A stretch of 64,000 nucleotides of DNA from Lumbricus rubellus (lineage: Eukaryota > Annelida > Clitellata > Crassiclitellata > Lumbricidae). Below the pieces are notes generated by a model. That model saw only the letters and a program-made list of their open reading frames with translations. It searched no databases and was not told where the DNA came from. Shown here piece after piece: positions 23,343-40,538 of this stretch. The number at the start of each line of letters is the position of its first letter. Positions within the stretch are counted from its first letter, which is position 1. The position numbers and the translations under genes are program-made. The stretch is from the NCBI GenBank assembly GCA_945859605.1, contig OX243825.1, positions 27,630,912-27,694,911 on the forward strand, read 5' to 3'.

Positions 23343-23984
23343 AAACAAAATGGAAATTCAGCAATTAGGCCTATTTCCGAATGAGCAATGCATTTAATTG
23401 CACTCTCACTAATCTTCCTATAGATCTGTGTCATGTAGGCCTACTCGGAGTAGTCGCTTTCTCAACGCTCAGCAGGAGAGGGGGTTGTTTTCCCACACCT
23501 ATTTGTTCGTAACACCATTAGGCCTATGTAGGGCAACGCTTTTTCCGTGGTGGACCCGACCGTATATCCTATTCATCTATGGTTGCGAATCTTGACTGGG
23601 TCAATATCTACACATTGTATAGAATCTAAACACTAAAAATTTACTATATTGACTGTGCTGGAGACTGGATAACCTGCGAACCTTTTCCTTGAAATGGTAG
23701 AATTTGAATAGCGTATGCTGCTTGAATAACTGAGCGAATGAACAAAGTCCACATGCTGATCATCGCTGATCAATGCCTCGCATCTATGATAGATAATCTA
23801 TACAAAAATCAATGTACTTGATTAGAACAAAGTAGAACACCGTGAGACTTAAAGAAATACAAACAATCTTCGTTAGATAGGCCTAGATTGCAAAATATTA
23901 CACAGACACTTAGGCCTAATATTGGCAGAAATCTTGATTTAGCAAACGAATTAGATTAATAATTGTATTGTATTGTATCTATAA

Positions 23985-24376
23985 ATTTATAAAGCGCCTC
24001 TCACAGTGCACACCAATCAGAGGCGCTCCCAGTACGTTAGACCAAGAGAGAGAAAAATAGTCTCAAGACACCGAAAAGAGGCATTTGGCCCACCAGTTAA
24101 TCTGGAGGAACGCGTTGAAGGAGGAAGCTGGTTCCACAATGCCGGGCCAATGAGAGCAAAGGCACGCATTTTAGCCAAGGCAGTCCTAGCTCGCGGGACG
24201 AAGAGATCATGCCGATCGAAGGAGCGTATCGGGCGAAGAGAATTGGCCGAGGTCGGCAGATGGATGAGGTCACAAAGGTACTTGGAAGCTCGGCCAGTAT
24301 AGGACCGGCAAATTAATGTCAGAACCTTGAGTTGTATCCGAGCAGTGAGGGGAAGGCAATGAAGATGGTCAAACAT
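23985..24376 (-). mobile_element. CR1/L2-like LINE 3' end
   Basis: The minus frame reads DHLHCLPLTARIQLKVLTLI, RSYTGRASKYLCDLI, DLFVPRARTALAKMRAFALI and GPALWNQLPPSTR, the conserved C-terminus of CR1/L2-clade ORF2. It ends TYWERL and is followed by GGAGCGCCTCTGATTGG and a GGCGCTTTATAAATTTATAG tail. The 5' part is missing. Confidence 0.85.
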
Positions 24377-25321
24377 AAAATATAATCTTGTTATGTAGCC
24401 CTATCATGATTACATGTAGAGTGCTTGGGAGGAAGGGGGGGAAGACCGACACTGGAGGGAAGATCGTCAGTCGTAACTGTTTTGCTTACTGCCTACTCCG
24501 GAAATTTAATGGCACGCCATTTGCGGATATATTTTTAATAAAGCTTTCTTTAGTTGTTATTTTGGCCCACTCAGATTAAAATTTTACCGCATGCAATCCG
24601 CGAAACCCTGAGCTAAATCAGTGCAACTGATAAATACATTGTAATCAATGTATCCGATTGCGCAATGTAAAATCATGTTAAGAGTTTATTCGCATAGCGC
24701 ACATCTCGAGGTAGATTTTCTTGTTGTTTATGCTTGAACTACGTCTAATGGCAATGAAAAGTAGGCTGGTGGGATGCATAGTGCTTATTACACAGTGGGT
24801 CGCCGAACAAGTGCTCCATACGCTGGTCTCCCGTGTGGGCGGTTAGGAGAGTTTGGAGCATTCTGTTCAAGTCCATGCGCCTCATTTGTAGCGTCACAAA
24901 ATTCAGTCATGTCACCGATTAATAAATGCGGGATGGCCTGCATTGGCTCTCTATTATGCAGCGGATCTATGAGTTGGCGTGGCGACGTTATTTCTGACTG
25001 AATTTTTCAGAAACAGCAACGTGCTCTCTTTGTCTGTTGTTGGCCGTGTGGCTAGGAATGCGCTCCGAGTGACTTCATGCAATGTGGCTACGGTTTGTTC
25101 AGATGCGGTTTGTCGCAGCCTTAAAATCTTATATTTTAGCTGAGTTTGGTCTGGAGCGCTCCAACTAATTTGAAGGGGTCCTATATTACTCTCCATAACG
25201 AATGAATTAATGAATGAATGAAACAAACAAACACAAAATGGTCTGGTTATTTGTATGCAACATCAAACAACATCATCATAATTACATCCTTTTAGGTAAA
25301 GAAAATCATGGAATTTTCAGT

Positions 25322-27116
25322 TTAGGTTGTTCTTGCAATCTGGCAGAATGGACAGAAAGAATTATCGCACTCGTTGTCATTCCACTGCGCATCGGCGTTG
25401 GCTTTGATTTCAACGCACTTCTCATTACCATTGAAGCAGTCTGGTTGTTTTGGTCTCCAGTTTGTGTAGTTCATCGTGATATTCACTGCATTGTAGTAAG
25501 TCCAAACAAATGTTTTCAAGCAATTGTTGTCTGGTCTTACGGCGCTAGTCCAAAGAAGTATGCCTGAACGTGTATTGCAAGTGGTCATGATCGCTGAAAA
25601 ATTAAAGAAACTCGTTTTAGGATGAAAATTTCTAAATAATTAGTACGATTAGGTCTGTATCTTGACTTTCCCGAAACACTTTTTAAATTGAGTAGGGCCT
25701 ATGTTAGCCTACTTACTAAATCAGACAAATAGGATAATAAAAGGATCAACTTACTCAATTTGACATTTCTTATTTGGTAATTTTTAAGTCAACAAGTTCA
25801 TTGGCAAAGGTGCACCTGTTTGAAATTTGCCTCAATGGTGCCATCAATCGTATAATCAGTGAAACCTTCCGGCAAAATTAATAGGAACTAAGAGGCAAAT
25901 GCGATTGTTCCGTGAAGTGAGAATGGAAAAGAATCGCAGTGGCGTCGAAAGGTAGATTTCGCCTGATACATCTGATGGAACTGAAATTGGTAAACGCCGG
26001 ACATACAGAGAAAACTAAATATTCCTTCGAGTAGAAGTTCTCTACCGAAAGAAAATCTAATGGTCTGAATTATAATCCGTGAGATATCCTCAACTTGGTA
26101 ATGCTGCCAAAATCGCTTAGACTTCAATCCCTGATGTGGTTTAACTATAGCCGTATGGGCTAATGTATTATAGGTCTACTCATCATGGGCGGAAACCTAG
26201 TGGGCAGGGGGGACGGTTTCCCCCCCAATAAAAGTGTTGGGGGACTGCCCATGCATTGGTCTCCCTCAATCATTGAGCGTGAAGACTAAAAAAGGCAAGC
26301 AATTTGTTTGCCGGTGGAAATAGACATTTTTGGGACTTTGGTGGTGAAAATAATTGTTTTTCTTTGCTTTTTCGACCGGATGACTAAAAAAAGTCATTAA
26401 CTTTTTTGGCGGCGAAAATAGAAAAATTTCTTGACATTTCGGCCGGAGGACTAAAAAAAATCTCGGGTCTTTCCTTCGGCCGCACTTGGTCGTCCCCCTC
26501 AAGTCTCCACCCAGGTTTCAGCCTATGCTACTCATCGCTTGCAATGTCAATAAGTCAAGCCATGAAAATCATTAAGAGTAAGAAGTTAGAGAGAGGAAGA
26601 TGAGAAGCCCTGCTGCTGATTGGTAAGTTGGTAAGACCGTGACAAAAAAAGACTCTACTCACTCGGGTCCTTTGCAAATTCTACAAGAACAATTTGAACA
26701 GCGCGCTGTTCTGCTGCATTTTCTATCATGGCGGTTTTTGCGCCTCTCGCATGGACATTGCAGAATCCTTTTGCCAACTTCCACGGAAGAATGTTGTGAT
26801 GGACAGCGTAACAGTAGATTGAGCTCACATTTTCCACGTGTATGAATCCCGACGGGCATCCAACACCTGCAGCATGCAGCGAACATAGCCTATCATTTAT
26901 TATTTATTATCTATCAAGTGCAACACAGACACGAGCTATGACTGCTGCTATCGTTGCAATTCGACCAAATCAGCAGCAGCAGCAGCCGTAGCAAAAACAA
27001 CGTTTGCTACAATGAATACTAACTACGACTGCTAGTTGTTGATGCTTACTGCTGCTGCTGCTGCTCCTACTACTACTACTACTACTGCTACTACTACTAC
27101 TACTACTACTACTAGC

Positions 27117-27176
<60 letters not shown>

Positions 27177-27679
27177 TTACTACTGCTACTACCATGGGCG
27201 GAGAATTGGGGGACATGGAGGACGGTCCCCTCAATATTTGTGGTGGGGACCGTCCATGCAATTTGTCCTCCCCAATACTTAAGTGTTAGGACATGTGTAT
27301 GGTTGATTTGTTTGAATTGGTGATCATACGAATTTAATGGTAACGTTATAAGAAGAGATTTTGGACCAAAAGAGCAAAATTTAATGACTAAAAACGGCCA
27401 TCAGCAATTTTTGGCAATGTGCTAAGCTGTATTGATACAATTTCGTTGAGGCTTACATGTACATGTACGGACACATTTTAATTTTTTAAAAGGCACATCT
27501 AGTCTATGTCAAATTTGTCAAATATGGCTACTTTACAGTGCACTGCACTAATAGTTTATAATACATCAGCCAGAAAACAGTTGTAATATTAAGTTACTTG
27601 TGATATTTGTTGCATCCGTGAAGTAGAGGCCTAAGTTCCGTAGAAGGAACCAAATCAGTGTGGCGTGCAAGATGAGCAT
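25322..27679 (-). CDS. Secreted C-type lectin-like protein, gene 3 (185 aa, 3 exons)
   Basis: Exons 27679-27598 (signal peptide, 27 codons plus one base), 26866-26663 and 25593-25322 give one open frame with all junctions in phase 1 and donors GTAACT and GTGAGT. This is the most compact member (2.4 kb) and the clearest template for the family. The signal is MLILHATLIWFLLRN; its exon has a TTTCTCACAG acceptor. The CTLD is the long form with GCPSGF, YCYAV, LPWKLAKGFC, GAKTAMI, WTSAV, FVWTYY, RPKQPDC (QPD, galactose-type), a canonical WND in QWNDNEC, and CPFCQI before TAA. WND is present here where the sisters have LND, so this copy keeps the classic Ca-site motif best. It is probably secreted and monomeric or disulphide-linked. 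Confidence 0.88.
26185..26513. mobile_element. ATGGGCGGA-ended MITE
   Basis: Ends ATGGGCGGAAACCTAGTGGG and AAGTCTCCACCCAGG. Its interior of GACTAAAAAA and GGCGGCGAAAATAG units matches 10914-11282 in inverse orientation. It lies within the intron between the two CTLD exons of gene 3. Confidence 0.65.
27050..27190. repeat. (CTG)n/(CTA)n microsatellite
   Basis: CTGCTGCTGCTG followed by CTACTACTA runs; the poly-Thr and poly-Leu frames are artefacts. Confidence 0.95.
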
Positions 27680-28215
27680 GGTTCTTTCCTCTGTGAGAAA
27701 TACAGTTCGCAACTGCGTTAAATCTATCTTAGTTTTTAACCTCATCATTACGTTTTAATCGGTAGAAAATCAATAACGACATACGAAGGAAAAGTAGAGT
27801 ATCGAGGATATGAGCGAGGCAGCAAGTAGCCTATAGGCTACGGCGTTTGCAGGAAAAGAAGTCAGATTGAAGAAGCGAAAATGACAAGAAATCAGCTGCA
27901 GACAAATCAGTTTAAAATTGGAAGACGGTCTAAACGAAATAATAACAATGTTATGTAAGCTTAATGCATGAATTGCAATGGAAACAAACGGCTGGAGGTT
28001 GAAAACGTGGCAGCGGTTGAGCTGTGCGTGATGAGATCGGCTTGGTTTCATACAGGAGTATGATGGTACCTACATGTACAATGGATTCAATTGAGAAAAG
28101 TGCTCACAAGATTTATTAGAGATCGATGCATGCATTCAAAAATTACTAAGAATAATCGCAGCATTATAATAGTAATGTACTAGGCCTATAGGTATGCTAT
28201 AAATAAGCTGCTTAC

Positions 28216-28290
28216 GAAGCTATCGGAGAGCAAGTTTTTCCTGATGATTCTCTGAAGTTAGAAATGCCGTAGCCTACTGTCGGTCCAACG
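28216..28290 (-). other. Probable 5' UTR exon, module copy 3
   Basis: Aligned with the block at 1271; here the exon ends CCGATAGCTTC before GTAAGC. The shifted but still functional-looking donor suggests retained splicing without a conserved reading frame. Confidence 0.35.
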
Positions 28291-28419
28291 CTGGGTTGAT
28301 GTGTCTGCAACCTGTAGCCACCAAGCAGAAGACTTCTATGAGTATTCGGGCATCTCTGGAATATTTGGATCCTAAGAGAATCTATCGCTCCTTGTGATTC
28401 ACTGAAATTCCTGTCACAA

Positions 28420-28900
28420 CAAACTATCCGTTCTTGTTTCTATTTTGTTTTAAATTTATGACTTCATCGGTGAGTTATAGAAGTTGATGTACACAATGTT
28501 ATTCAGCTTTGCCAGATAAGACAGCATAATCAATTATTGATGTGTTATTTTTAGTGTTTCTTGTTCCAACAACCGGCCACCTGCTTCACAAAGTCGTTCA
28601 TCCTCGCGTTTCGATCAGGGTGAGAATTGCCGGTGGTCGGGGGTTTACCCCCCCCCCGTCTTTCTTAGAGCCCCATACTAAAGTATGTTTTTACACTCCA
28701 ATTCTAAGTGGATAATGGTCCAACCCTCCAATTATTTTCCACAATTCTCACACTGGTTTCGACACGTTTGACATACATGTAGGCCTAATAAGACTGCAGT
28801 CTGCATAAAATTATTTCTAATTGAGGGCAAGCAGTACAAGCCACAACCACGCACACATGCATACACTATGATAGCAGGTGATAATAATATTCATGTGGCA
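28420..28900 (-). promoter_or_regulatory. Conserved upstream block of lectin module (copy 3)
   Basis: TTCCAACAACCGGCCACCTG and CAAAGTCGTTCATCCTCGCG align with the other modules and the CACGCACACATGC region follows. A short unaligned GGGGGTTTACCCCCCCCCC segment at 28630-28750 is an insertion. Confidence 0.4.
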
Positions 28901-30647
28901 GTCTCGAAAGAATTTTAAAAGGTGTTTGAAAGCAAAACAAAACCAAAGCATGCTGACTAGATAGTCTTCAGTTTTTCTCTTGGTCACTCATTGGAAAGGT
29001 TACATTAACGGCAACGTACCGGTATGCACTATTCTACCTAAGTGGTTTTGAAAAAAAATTATGCAAAAATTAAATATGAAATAAATTTTAATCAAAAGAC
29101 TGAAGGAGCACCATAATTATGATCAGGGTTACAATGTAAGTTTAGGCTGTTATAATAGGCAATTTAAACGTTCGCCCATCGGGAGCAGTGCGCGCATCGA
29201 TGAACAAAAGCGTGGATCATCAAGTTTGTTTGTATTGTTTGTATTGTATGTGCACTTGCTATAGCGCCCTTTCAAGCTCTCGCTACTCAGAGGCGCTCCT
29301 ATATGCAGAGCGGACACTGCATCGGAGTTTCACGTTGAAGCGCTGAGCAATTGTGAGTGAAGGACTCACCCAAGGTCGCTATCCTCTTTTCTCCTGCCCC
29401 CATGCACTACTGAATCAACTCCCTTCACCTTCCATCCATCGTCTCCATTTCTTCTTGCCTCTCCTTTGACATCCACTCGCCTTCCCTCCCATCTCCCATC
29501 TCCCATCCCTCCCATCTCCCATCTACTAATCCCTCTCACCCGTCCATCTCTTCCCATATGTGCAATAAGTAAGGCGCGATTCCATCAAGGTATATCATTC
29601 CTTCACTTCCATCCTACTTCCATCCTCCTTTCCCTTTAACTCAACTCCACTTCCCGCCCTCCACTCCTCTTTTCCTCTGACTTACCCCTTTTCCTCCGCT
29701 TCCGTTCCACCTCCTCTTCCCGTCCCCGTCCCACCCTCTCGAAATGGCAATATTATACCCCTCTGCTTGGACCTACCGGTTCCCATTCTCGGCGGGTTAA
29801 ATGTATGTGTGGGATATCACATGGCACAACCAGAGAGAGAGAGAGCCATTGGTCTCCTGTTCGTTTACTCCTTGACTGAAAGCATTTATGTTTTCCCGGA
29901 GTTTATGCACTGAAAGCCCTACGAATAATTCATATTGCGAGTGGCGATGTCCAGATACGATGTGTATGATGGAATGTTACTTATCTGTTGTTGTTATTAG
30001 CATTATCTGTTGTTGTTATTAGCATTATTTCTTCTCTTAGCCTACAGTAACTGTTAACCGTTCAGGTGGTAATGCGAATCAGAGTGCATGATTTAATTTC
30101 CAGATGATTCCCTTCAAGAGTCTGAATACCTACCTAGTCTATCACATGGTCTACATTCGGGTTGTGGCTGTGAGATGGGTGGCAACACAATCACTCATAT
30201 TATAGATTTAATCAGAGGATTAGTTTCATCAATCCAACTTCTGACTTGCTCCAGTAGATTATTTTTAATCAATCCAAACTTCTGTTTGCTTAATAGGTTT
30301 TGCATCATGCTCATTAATTTTGGTCAGTTGAAAACTACTTAGCACGGAGTTGAAAGGTTTATCAAAATTGTCGAGTGAAACCAAACTAAGTCACGCTAAA
30401 TATACTCGTGCATCTTTTGGCTCAAAACAGGCAATGAATCCGTAGCCACTTATGATGGTCTACAAAATAATATAAGCTTACGAAAATTGGGTCCGTTCAA
30501 GATGCCCATAAAATGTCAGTGGGTCGCTGTGTGACACTAAGCTTATTTAATTACTGTTTTATCATTGATGATGTTGTCATAATATTATGAAGCAACTCTT
30601 TGCAGGAAGCACAAATCTTCAACTTTAATGCTTCAGGAAACTTTTAG
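28901..30647. other. Intergenic stretch between modules
   Basis: Holds a minus-oriented SINE copy (29245-29374), a pyrimidine-rich CCCATC/CCTCCC tract (29380-29745) and otherwise AT-rich sequence. I see no exon. Confidence 0.5.
29245..29374 (-). mobile_element. SINE copy, minus orientation
   Basis: TATAGCGCCCTTTCAAGCTC, CAGAGGCGCTCCTATATGCA and GCGCTGAGCAATTGTGAGTG match the copy at 20824-20946. Confidence 0.65.
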
Positions 30648-31997
30648 TAGGGAGACCTAACATAAAGTCGGACATCAGGTAAAGTCGGACAAAATTTTCG
30701 CCGACCTGCCACGCAGAAAAGACTTCGATCACCAGAAGGCTGTATCATAGATTGTATTTGCAGAGGGTCCATCTATTGATTAAAACTTAACAACCTTCAA
30801 GGAATCGTTGCCTTAATTTTAATGCGTCGATTACTTTCGATACAAGTCGGATTTGTAGCATTTTGCAAGCTGTCAAAATGAAATCGTCATTCACTGTTAA
30901 GGGTATATGATAATTTTAATTGCCGAGGACGAAGAGTTTGAATTTTTATCACATAGATTACAGTATAATATATGTGCTGCGTAACTTGTTTGAGCGATAT
31001 TGAATTAGTATCATGGTTGAAACTGCAGTTGTTTGCTGTCCGGCTTTGCCTAACAGGCTCTTGTCAAAGTCGGACACAATTATTACACCCTGTTGAAATG
31101 TGTCCGACTTTGACAAAACGCGGTTCACGCCAATGCTTTATAAGCAAACCAAGGCTTGAATTTGGCAAAAAGGTTTTCAAAGAATAGAGAGAGGCATTAC
31201 AGGTCAAAGGCAACTGTTTTATGTGTAGCCCTATGCCTAGGCCTACATATGCTATGGCAATGTTAACGATCCTGATGATAATTGTATAAAAATAAGTGTG
31301 GTTCAGACGTTGACATAATTATGTGGAGTTGGGGAGGGGTTGTGCAATGAAGACTCTACTATGGGATCCTAAGAAGGACTAAAAGGGTTGAATTCCCACA
31401 TTTCAAATCCCACAGCACTTTTCACCCAGCCAGCGGTGCAATCAATCATTGATCTAGCCTAGATTTAATAGGTTTTCGTAAGCCTAGATAGTCGAGTTTT
31501 ATATAGGCCTAGGCAATTGTCTATTTGCCTGCTTTACAGTTAGGGTTTTTCATGCTAGTCTGAAACTAGTCCCCTAAGTGCGATCTTTTCAATAAATATA
31601 GGCAAGTATACTGACATTTGATTGATTTACTTCAGTTAATTTAAATGTTCAGTGTTATCTTATATTTAAATTTGGCACATATCTCGATTAAAATCGGTCA
31701 GTTTATGGATTGTCCGACTTTAACAAAATAAGGTTGAATCAGCAAATTATTGTCCAGGTTTACCAACCAAAGTGTCCAGCTTTACCCGAAAAACCGAAAA
31801 CTCAAATTTCGTCAGCTCGCTGTACTTGGCACACTCCTGATCGAATTCATTTAAAATTGGCCAGGTTTAACCAAATGTATTAGTTGAATGAGATGATAAG
31901 CTATCCAATAAACTTTACATCATCTAAATGTGACGCTGCGTTACCGAGTAACCTCGGTCAGAACAAAAGGGTGTCCGACTTATATGATAAGACCCTA
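30648..31997. mobile_element. AAGTCGGAC-type DNA element
   Basis: Imperfect inverted ends TAGGGAGACCTAACATAAAG TCGGAC and GTCCGACTTATATGATAAGA CCCTA. At least seven further GTCCGACTTT or AAGTCGGACA motifs are spread inside, a subterminal-repeat pattern. No transposase is recognisable. Confidence 0.6.
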
Positions 31998-32199
31998 TTG
32001 GTCACAGGAACATGATAGTAGCCTAGATTTAAGCGGGCCGTACGAAGCTTTAATCGACTTCATTTAATCAAACAAACACAAATGGTAAGATCTGATTTGT
32101 AAGACTATTTGCAGCATCAAAGAACATTGTCTTCTTTTAGGCTTGCCTGAAAATTGCACCACCGGTGTGGCCTAAATTAATCAGAGCCAAAATTTAAAT

Positions 32200-36569
<4,370 letters not shown>

Positions 36570-36904
36570 GGTTCTTCCCTCTCTGTGAGAAGTATAATAC
36601 GACAGGCAACTACGTTAATTATTGACTTGTTACACGTCATTCTAACCTTCGACAACGGTCTTCGACAATGACCATACACTTTTTGCTGCCACCAAACGTT
36701 GAGGGTAATTTTATCCCACGAATAATATTGATCTACCGATGTGAAAGATCACCCGTCTCATCTTCATAGCCATACAAAACTGAATTAGGCCTACCGTTAC
36801 CAAGTATGTTATTTTCATTATTCTTACTTAATGTTAGCCTACCCATGTGTGGTGTGTCACTTGGATTTTTCATAAAGCGAATACATGTACATAATTATAT
36901 ATAT

Positions 36905-37842
36905 ATATATATATACTAGCTGAACCCGGCCACGCGTTGCTGTGGCTGAAAAGAGGCTCCCCTCCCCTTCCCCTCCCCCTCCCCTCCCCCTCCCCTCCCC
37001 CTCCCCGTCCCCTCTCCCTTTCCCTCCCCTCCCCCTCCCCTCCCCTCCCCTCCCCCTCCCCCTCCCCCTCCCCCCCCCCTCCCCCTCCCCCTCCCCCTCC
37101 CCCTCCCCCTCCCCCTCCCCCTCCCCCTCCCCTCTCCCTCTCCCTCCCCTCCCCTCCCCCTCCCCCTCCCCCTCCCCCTCCCCCTCCCCCTTTCCATCCC
37201 CCTCCCCCTCCCCCTCCCCTCCCTCTCCCCTCCCCCTTCCCTCCCCCTTCCCCCTTCCCCCCCCTCCCTCTCCCCCTCCCTCTCGCGCTCCACCTCCCTT
37301 CCCTTTCTCCCTCCCCCTCCTCCCTCTCCCTCCCACTCCCCTTCCCCTCTCCCTTCCCCTCCGCCCCCCTCCCCTTCCCCCTCCCCTTGACCTCCACCTC
37401 CCCTCCCCCTCCCCCTCCGCTCCCTCTCCACCGTCTTTGTCCCGCTCCCTCCGCTCCTTTCTTCCGTCGCAGCGTCCATTCCAAGCCCAAAGGCCGCTTT
37501 GTGAAAAGGCCTAAAAGCGGCCTCTTTGGAAAATTAATCGCGACTCGCTTATGACGTCATAGCACCGCACCTCATTGATGTTTCGTTGCTGTGTTTGGAG
37601 ACGGCGTTTATGAAATCTCTGCAGCCGTGTGGGACGTGTTTAGTTTGCAAATGGCGGACGAAGGGGACGAAGGGATTGCAAAGTTCACTTTTTGTGGAAA
37701 CGGTTGGGTTTTTTCGGGTGAAAACATTTTAACACGCGGTTGAATGGGAATGGAAGGTGTTGTAAAATTTTCAAAACAATCGGTGGGTCACTTTCAGCGT
37801 GAAAATGCGACGAACATTTGGAAAGTTCATTTTTATATATAT

Positions 37843-37905
<63 letters not shown>
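36905..37905. mobile_element. Repeat element bounded by (TA)n with an internal (CCCCT)n array
   Basis: Begins after TATATATATATAC with TAGCTGAACCCGGCCACGCG TTGCTGTGG, a start seen in short dispersed elements that sit in TA microsatellites. It contains the 36955-37480 array and then GC-rich unique sequence (37480-37820) and ends in a second (TA)n run. No intact coding frame. Confidence 0.45.
36955..37480. repeat. (CCCCT)n/(CCCCTC)n array
   Basis: About 520 bases of C/T-only sequence in CCCCT, CCCCTC and CCTT units. All frames are open, giving Pro/Leu/Ser or Gly/Glu/Arg pseudo-proteins that should be ignored. Confidence 0.97.
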
Positions 37906-37912
<7 letters not shown>

Positions 37913-38141
37913 CTCTAAATGAGTTTATGAGAGCGGAGATACTTCCGCCAGAATGTTTAACAGGAGATCTAAATATTTTCGTTTTTCAAACTAAATGGGA
38001 TGCTATGCATTGTGGGACTTAGAAATGAAATAGACTGCTGGGGCTTGAAGTAGATATGCATGCGAATTGACCGGGAGTCATATAATAATCGCAGTAGCCT
38101 ATCATCATAATTGCAGAAACTAGTAAGCATGCCTTGCTTAC

Positions 38142-38210
38142 GATACGTATCGAAGCAGCGTAGTCTTCTTGTTATGATGAACCTCCGATGTCCGTATCAC
38201 GCAGAGATGA
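38142..38210 (-). other. Probable 5' UTR exon, module copy 4
   Basis: Aligned with 1271; the exon ends TTCGATACGTATC before GTAAGCA. It lies 1.6 kb upstream of the gene 4 signal exon. Confidence 0.35.
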
Positions 38211-38329
38211 AGCGCCTGTGACGCGGGTAGCCTTTGGGTAGACCCATATAAGGGGATTCGGGCATCCCTTGATTAATTGAATTCTCAGAGATTTCTCGAT
38301 CCTTGTGATTTACTAGAAAGCAGATTATG

Positions 38330-38560
38330 GCAAATACAAACAATCTATTCTTGTTTTTATCTTGTTTTAAATTTATTACTTCATCGGCGAGTCATTGAAG
38401 TTGATGTACACGTTGTTATTCAGCGCTGCCAGATAAGCCATTTTGCAACATAATCTATTATTGATGTTTATTTTAATGTTTCTTGCACAAAAACGCAGAC
38501 CACCTGCATAGCAAGGTCGATCATCCTCGTGTTTCGATACGTTTGACATTATGTTAATAA
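38330..38560 (-). promoter_or_regulatory. Conserved upstream block of lectin module (copy 4)
   Basis: CAGACCACCTGCATAGCAAG and CATCCTCGTGTTTCGATACG align with the other modules. A mariner-type element (38564-39786) separates it from the rest of the module at 39790-40000. Confidence 0.4.
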
Positions 38561-38563
38561 TAC

Positions 38564-39786
38564 ACCGTGATTCAAAAAAAACCAAGCCAAATTGTTTTGC
38601 ATATATCTCTAAAACCTGATGACATATCAAGCTAACATTTTCCAAATATTTAGAGAAGTGGACCAAGAATATGATTCCAAAATTTCATGAGACCAAGATG
38701 AATTGATAAAAAGATGTGAATATTTAAACTTAGTATGCCGAAATTGCCGTTTACAAGCTATTTTCTGTCGGCTTCAATAAAATGTTTCCTTATATCTCTA
38801 ATGCCTGATGATTAATCATTCTAACATTTTCCAGATATGTAGAAAATTGGATTAACAATATGACCCCAACAGTATGGTTTGATTACTTAATTAAATAACA
38901 TGCTCAAAATGTCCTCCTCCTGCTTGCACGCAAACCTGGAGGCGCTGGAGCCATAGGCAACATCATGCATGCATCGTCGATTGTCCTGTGGTTCAGCCTG
39001 TCCAGGTCATCCCACACTTCCAACAAGCGTTGCTTCAGATCGTTTAAATAGTGGATTGTTGTCTGGTAGACTCGGTCTTACATCACGTTCCACACTTTAT
39101 AGTCGACAGAGTTCAAATCTGGGCTGTTCAGAGGCCATAATGTGAGAGAATCGAAGTCTGGCATCTCTCTTGTCAGCATTTCGATGGTTTCCTTGGCTCT
39201 GTGGGCTGGCGCTGTTTTATTGAAAAAGAAAACAGCCTTCTGGGGCTAGATTTCTGATTACAGGTAGAAGATGCTGTGACTGCATAACATTGCGATAATA
39301 TACTCCGTTAATTTTACTCCAGGATCTCTGAAGACGAAAAATTGTCAACTATCAAGCATCGAAACCGCAACGAACACCATAGCAGACTTGCTGAAAACTG
39401 ATATTTCGGGATATGAAACTTAAATATTTATATCTTTCTATCCATTCCAATTTATGACATGATATTTTGGAATCCTATTCTTGGTTCAATTCTCTAAATA
39501 TCTGGAAAATGTTAATGTGATTAATTATTAGGCATTGGAGATATAAGAAAATCAGTTTAGCTTACTTTTTATTGAATCTCACAGAAAATTGCTTGTAAAC
39601 TGCAATTTCGGCATACGAAGTTTAAATATTCATATCTTTTTACCCGTTCAACTTTATTTCATGAAATTTTGGAGTCATATTCTTGGTCCACTTCTCTAAA
39701 TATTCGGAAAACTTTAGCGTGATATGTTATCAGGCTTTTGAGATATATGAAAAATAGTTTGGCTTAGTTTTTTTTGAATCACGGTG
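38564..39786 (-). mobile_element. mariner/Tc1-type element with long inverted repeats, defective
   Basis: Ends CACCGTGATTCAAAAAAAAC and GTTTTTTTTGAATCACGGTG, flanked by TA. The inverted similarity extends more than 200 bases inward. The minus strand of 38920-39250 reads APAHRAKETIEML, LWPLNSPDLNSVDYKVWNVM and QTTIHYLNDLKQRLLEVWDD, the C-terminal part of a mariner transposase with its final catalytic Asp region. A stop follows VWNVM and the N-terminal half is missing. Confidence 0.85.
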
Positions 39787-40538
39787 TATAATAATAGGGC
39801 TAAATAGGCCTACTGCAGCCAGAGGTGACTTTCTTGCTGAAGTTAAACAGTACAAAAAGGGAGAATAATCTTTGTTCCTGCAACCCACACCCACGCCAAG
39901 ATATTCTGTAGGCCTATATAAAAATTATATTATAACAGTTGGCAGTTCATGTGCATGCATGCACGTATCAGTATGAGCGCTAATGGGGACGTTAATCTCT
40001 TGGCACTGTTACATGTAAGTGCTGCAGTCGACACAGTGGACCATGATATTCTATTGGTGTGGATGTTCTAATTCTTCTTACCTTCATGGCAACTTCATTG
40101 CTTGGTTTAGCCTGCGTCCAATCTCCATGACCGTTCTTTCACAGTGACTCGTGGGTCTGCAAGGTCGCCTTTGGCTCAGGATCCGTTTGCCTTGCCACAT
40201 ACACATTTCGCGATTTTATTGCGTAAAATGGCAACGGGCCGCTATATCTCACAATTAAATTATTAGACCTTCTGTGTTCACTAAATAAATATTATTCTAA
40301 TGCTCTATGAATCAACTCTTCATAAGAAGCCTATAATTCCAATTTGCAAGGCCATAGGTAGGCCTACAGCGGCTCATTACAAGGAATACAAAATGACTTC
40401 AATAATGAAAAAAACCACAATTGCTAAGACATGATTTGTCTTATTAAATGCAACATCAAGGAACAGTGTTCTCATTTAGGAGTGCCTGAAAATTACACCA
40501 CCTGTGTAAATTAATTAATCAAATCGTGATTTTTAAAT

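Noticed and set aside
24006..24302. Plus-strand 98-residue frame
   Set aside because: Antisense of the CR1/L2 LINE C-terminus.
25214..25567. Plus-strand 117-residue frame
   Set aside because: Antisense of the CTLD exon of gene 3.
36857..37554. Pro/Leu/Ser-rich and Gly/Glu/Arg-rich frames over 150 residues
   Set aside because: Frames of the CCCCT array, open on both strands because the unit lacks stops.
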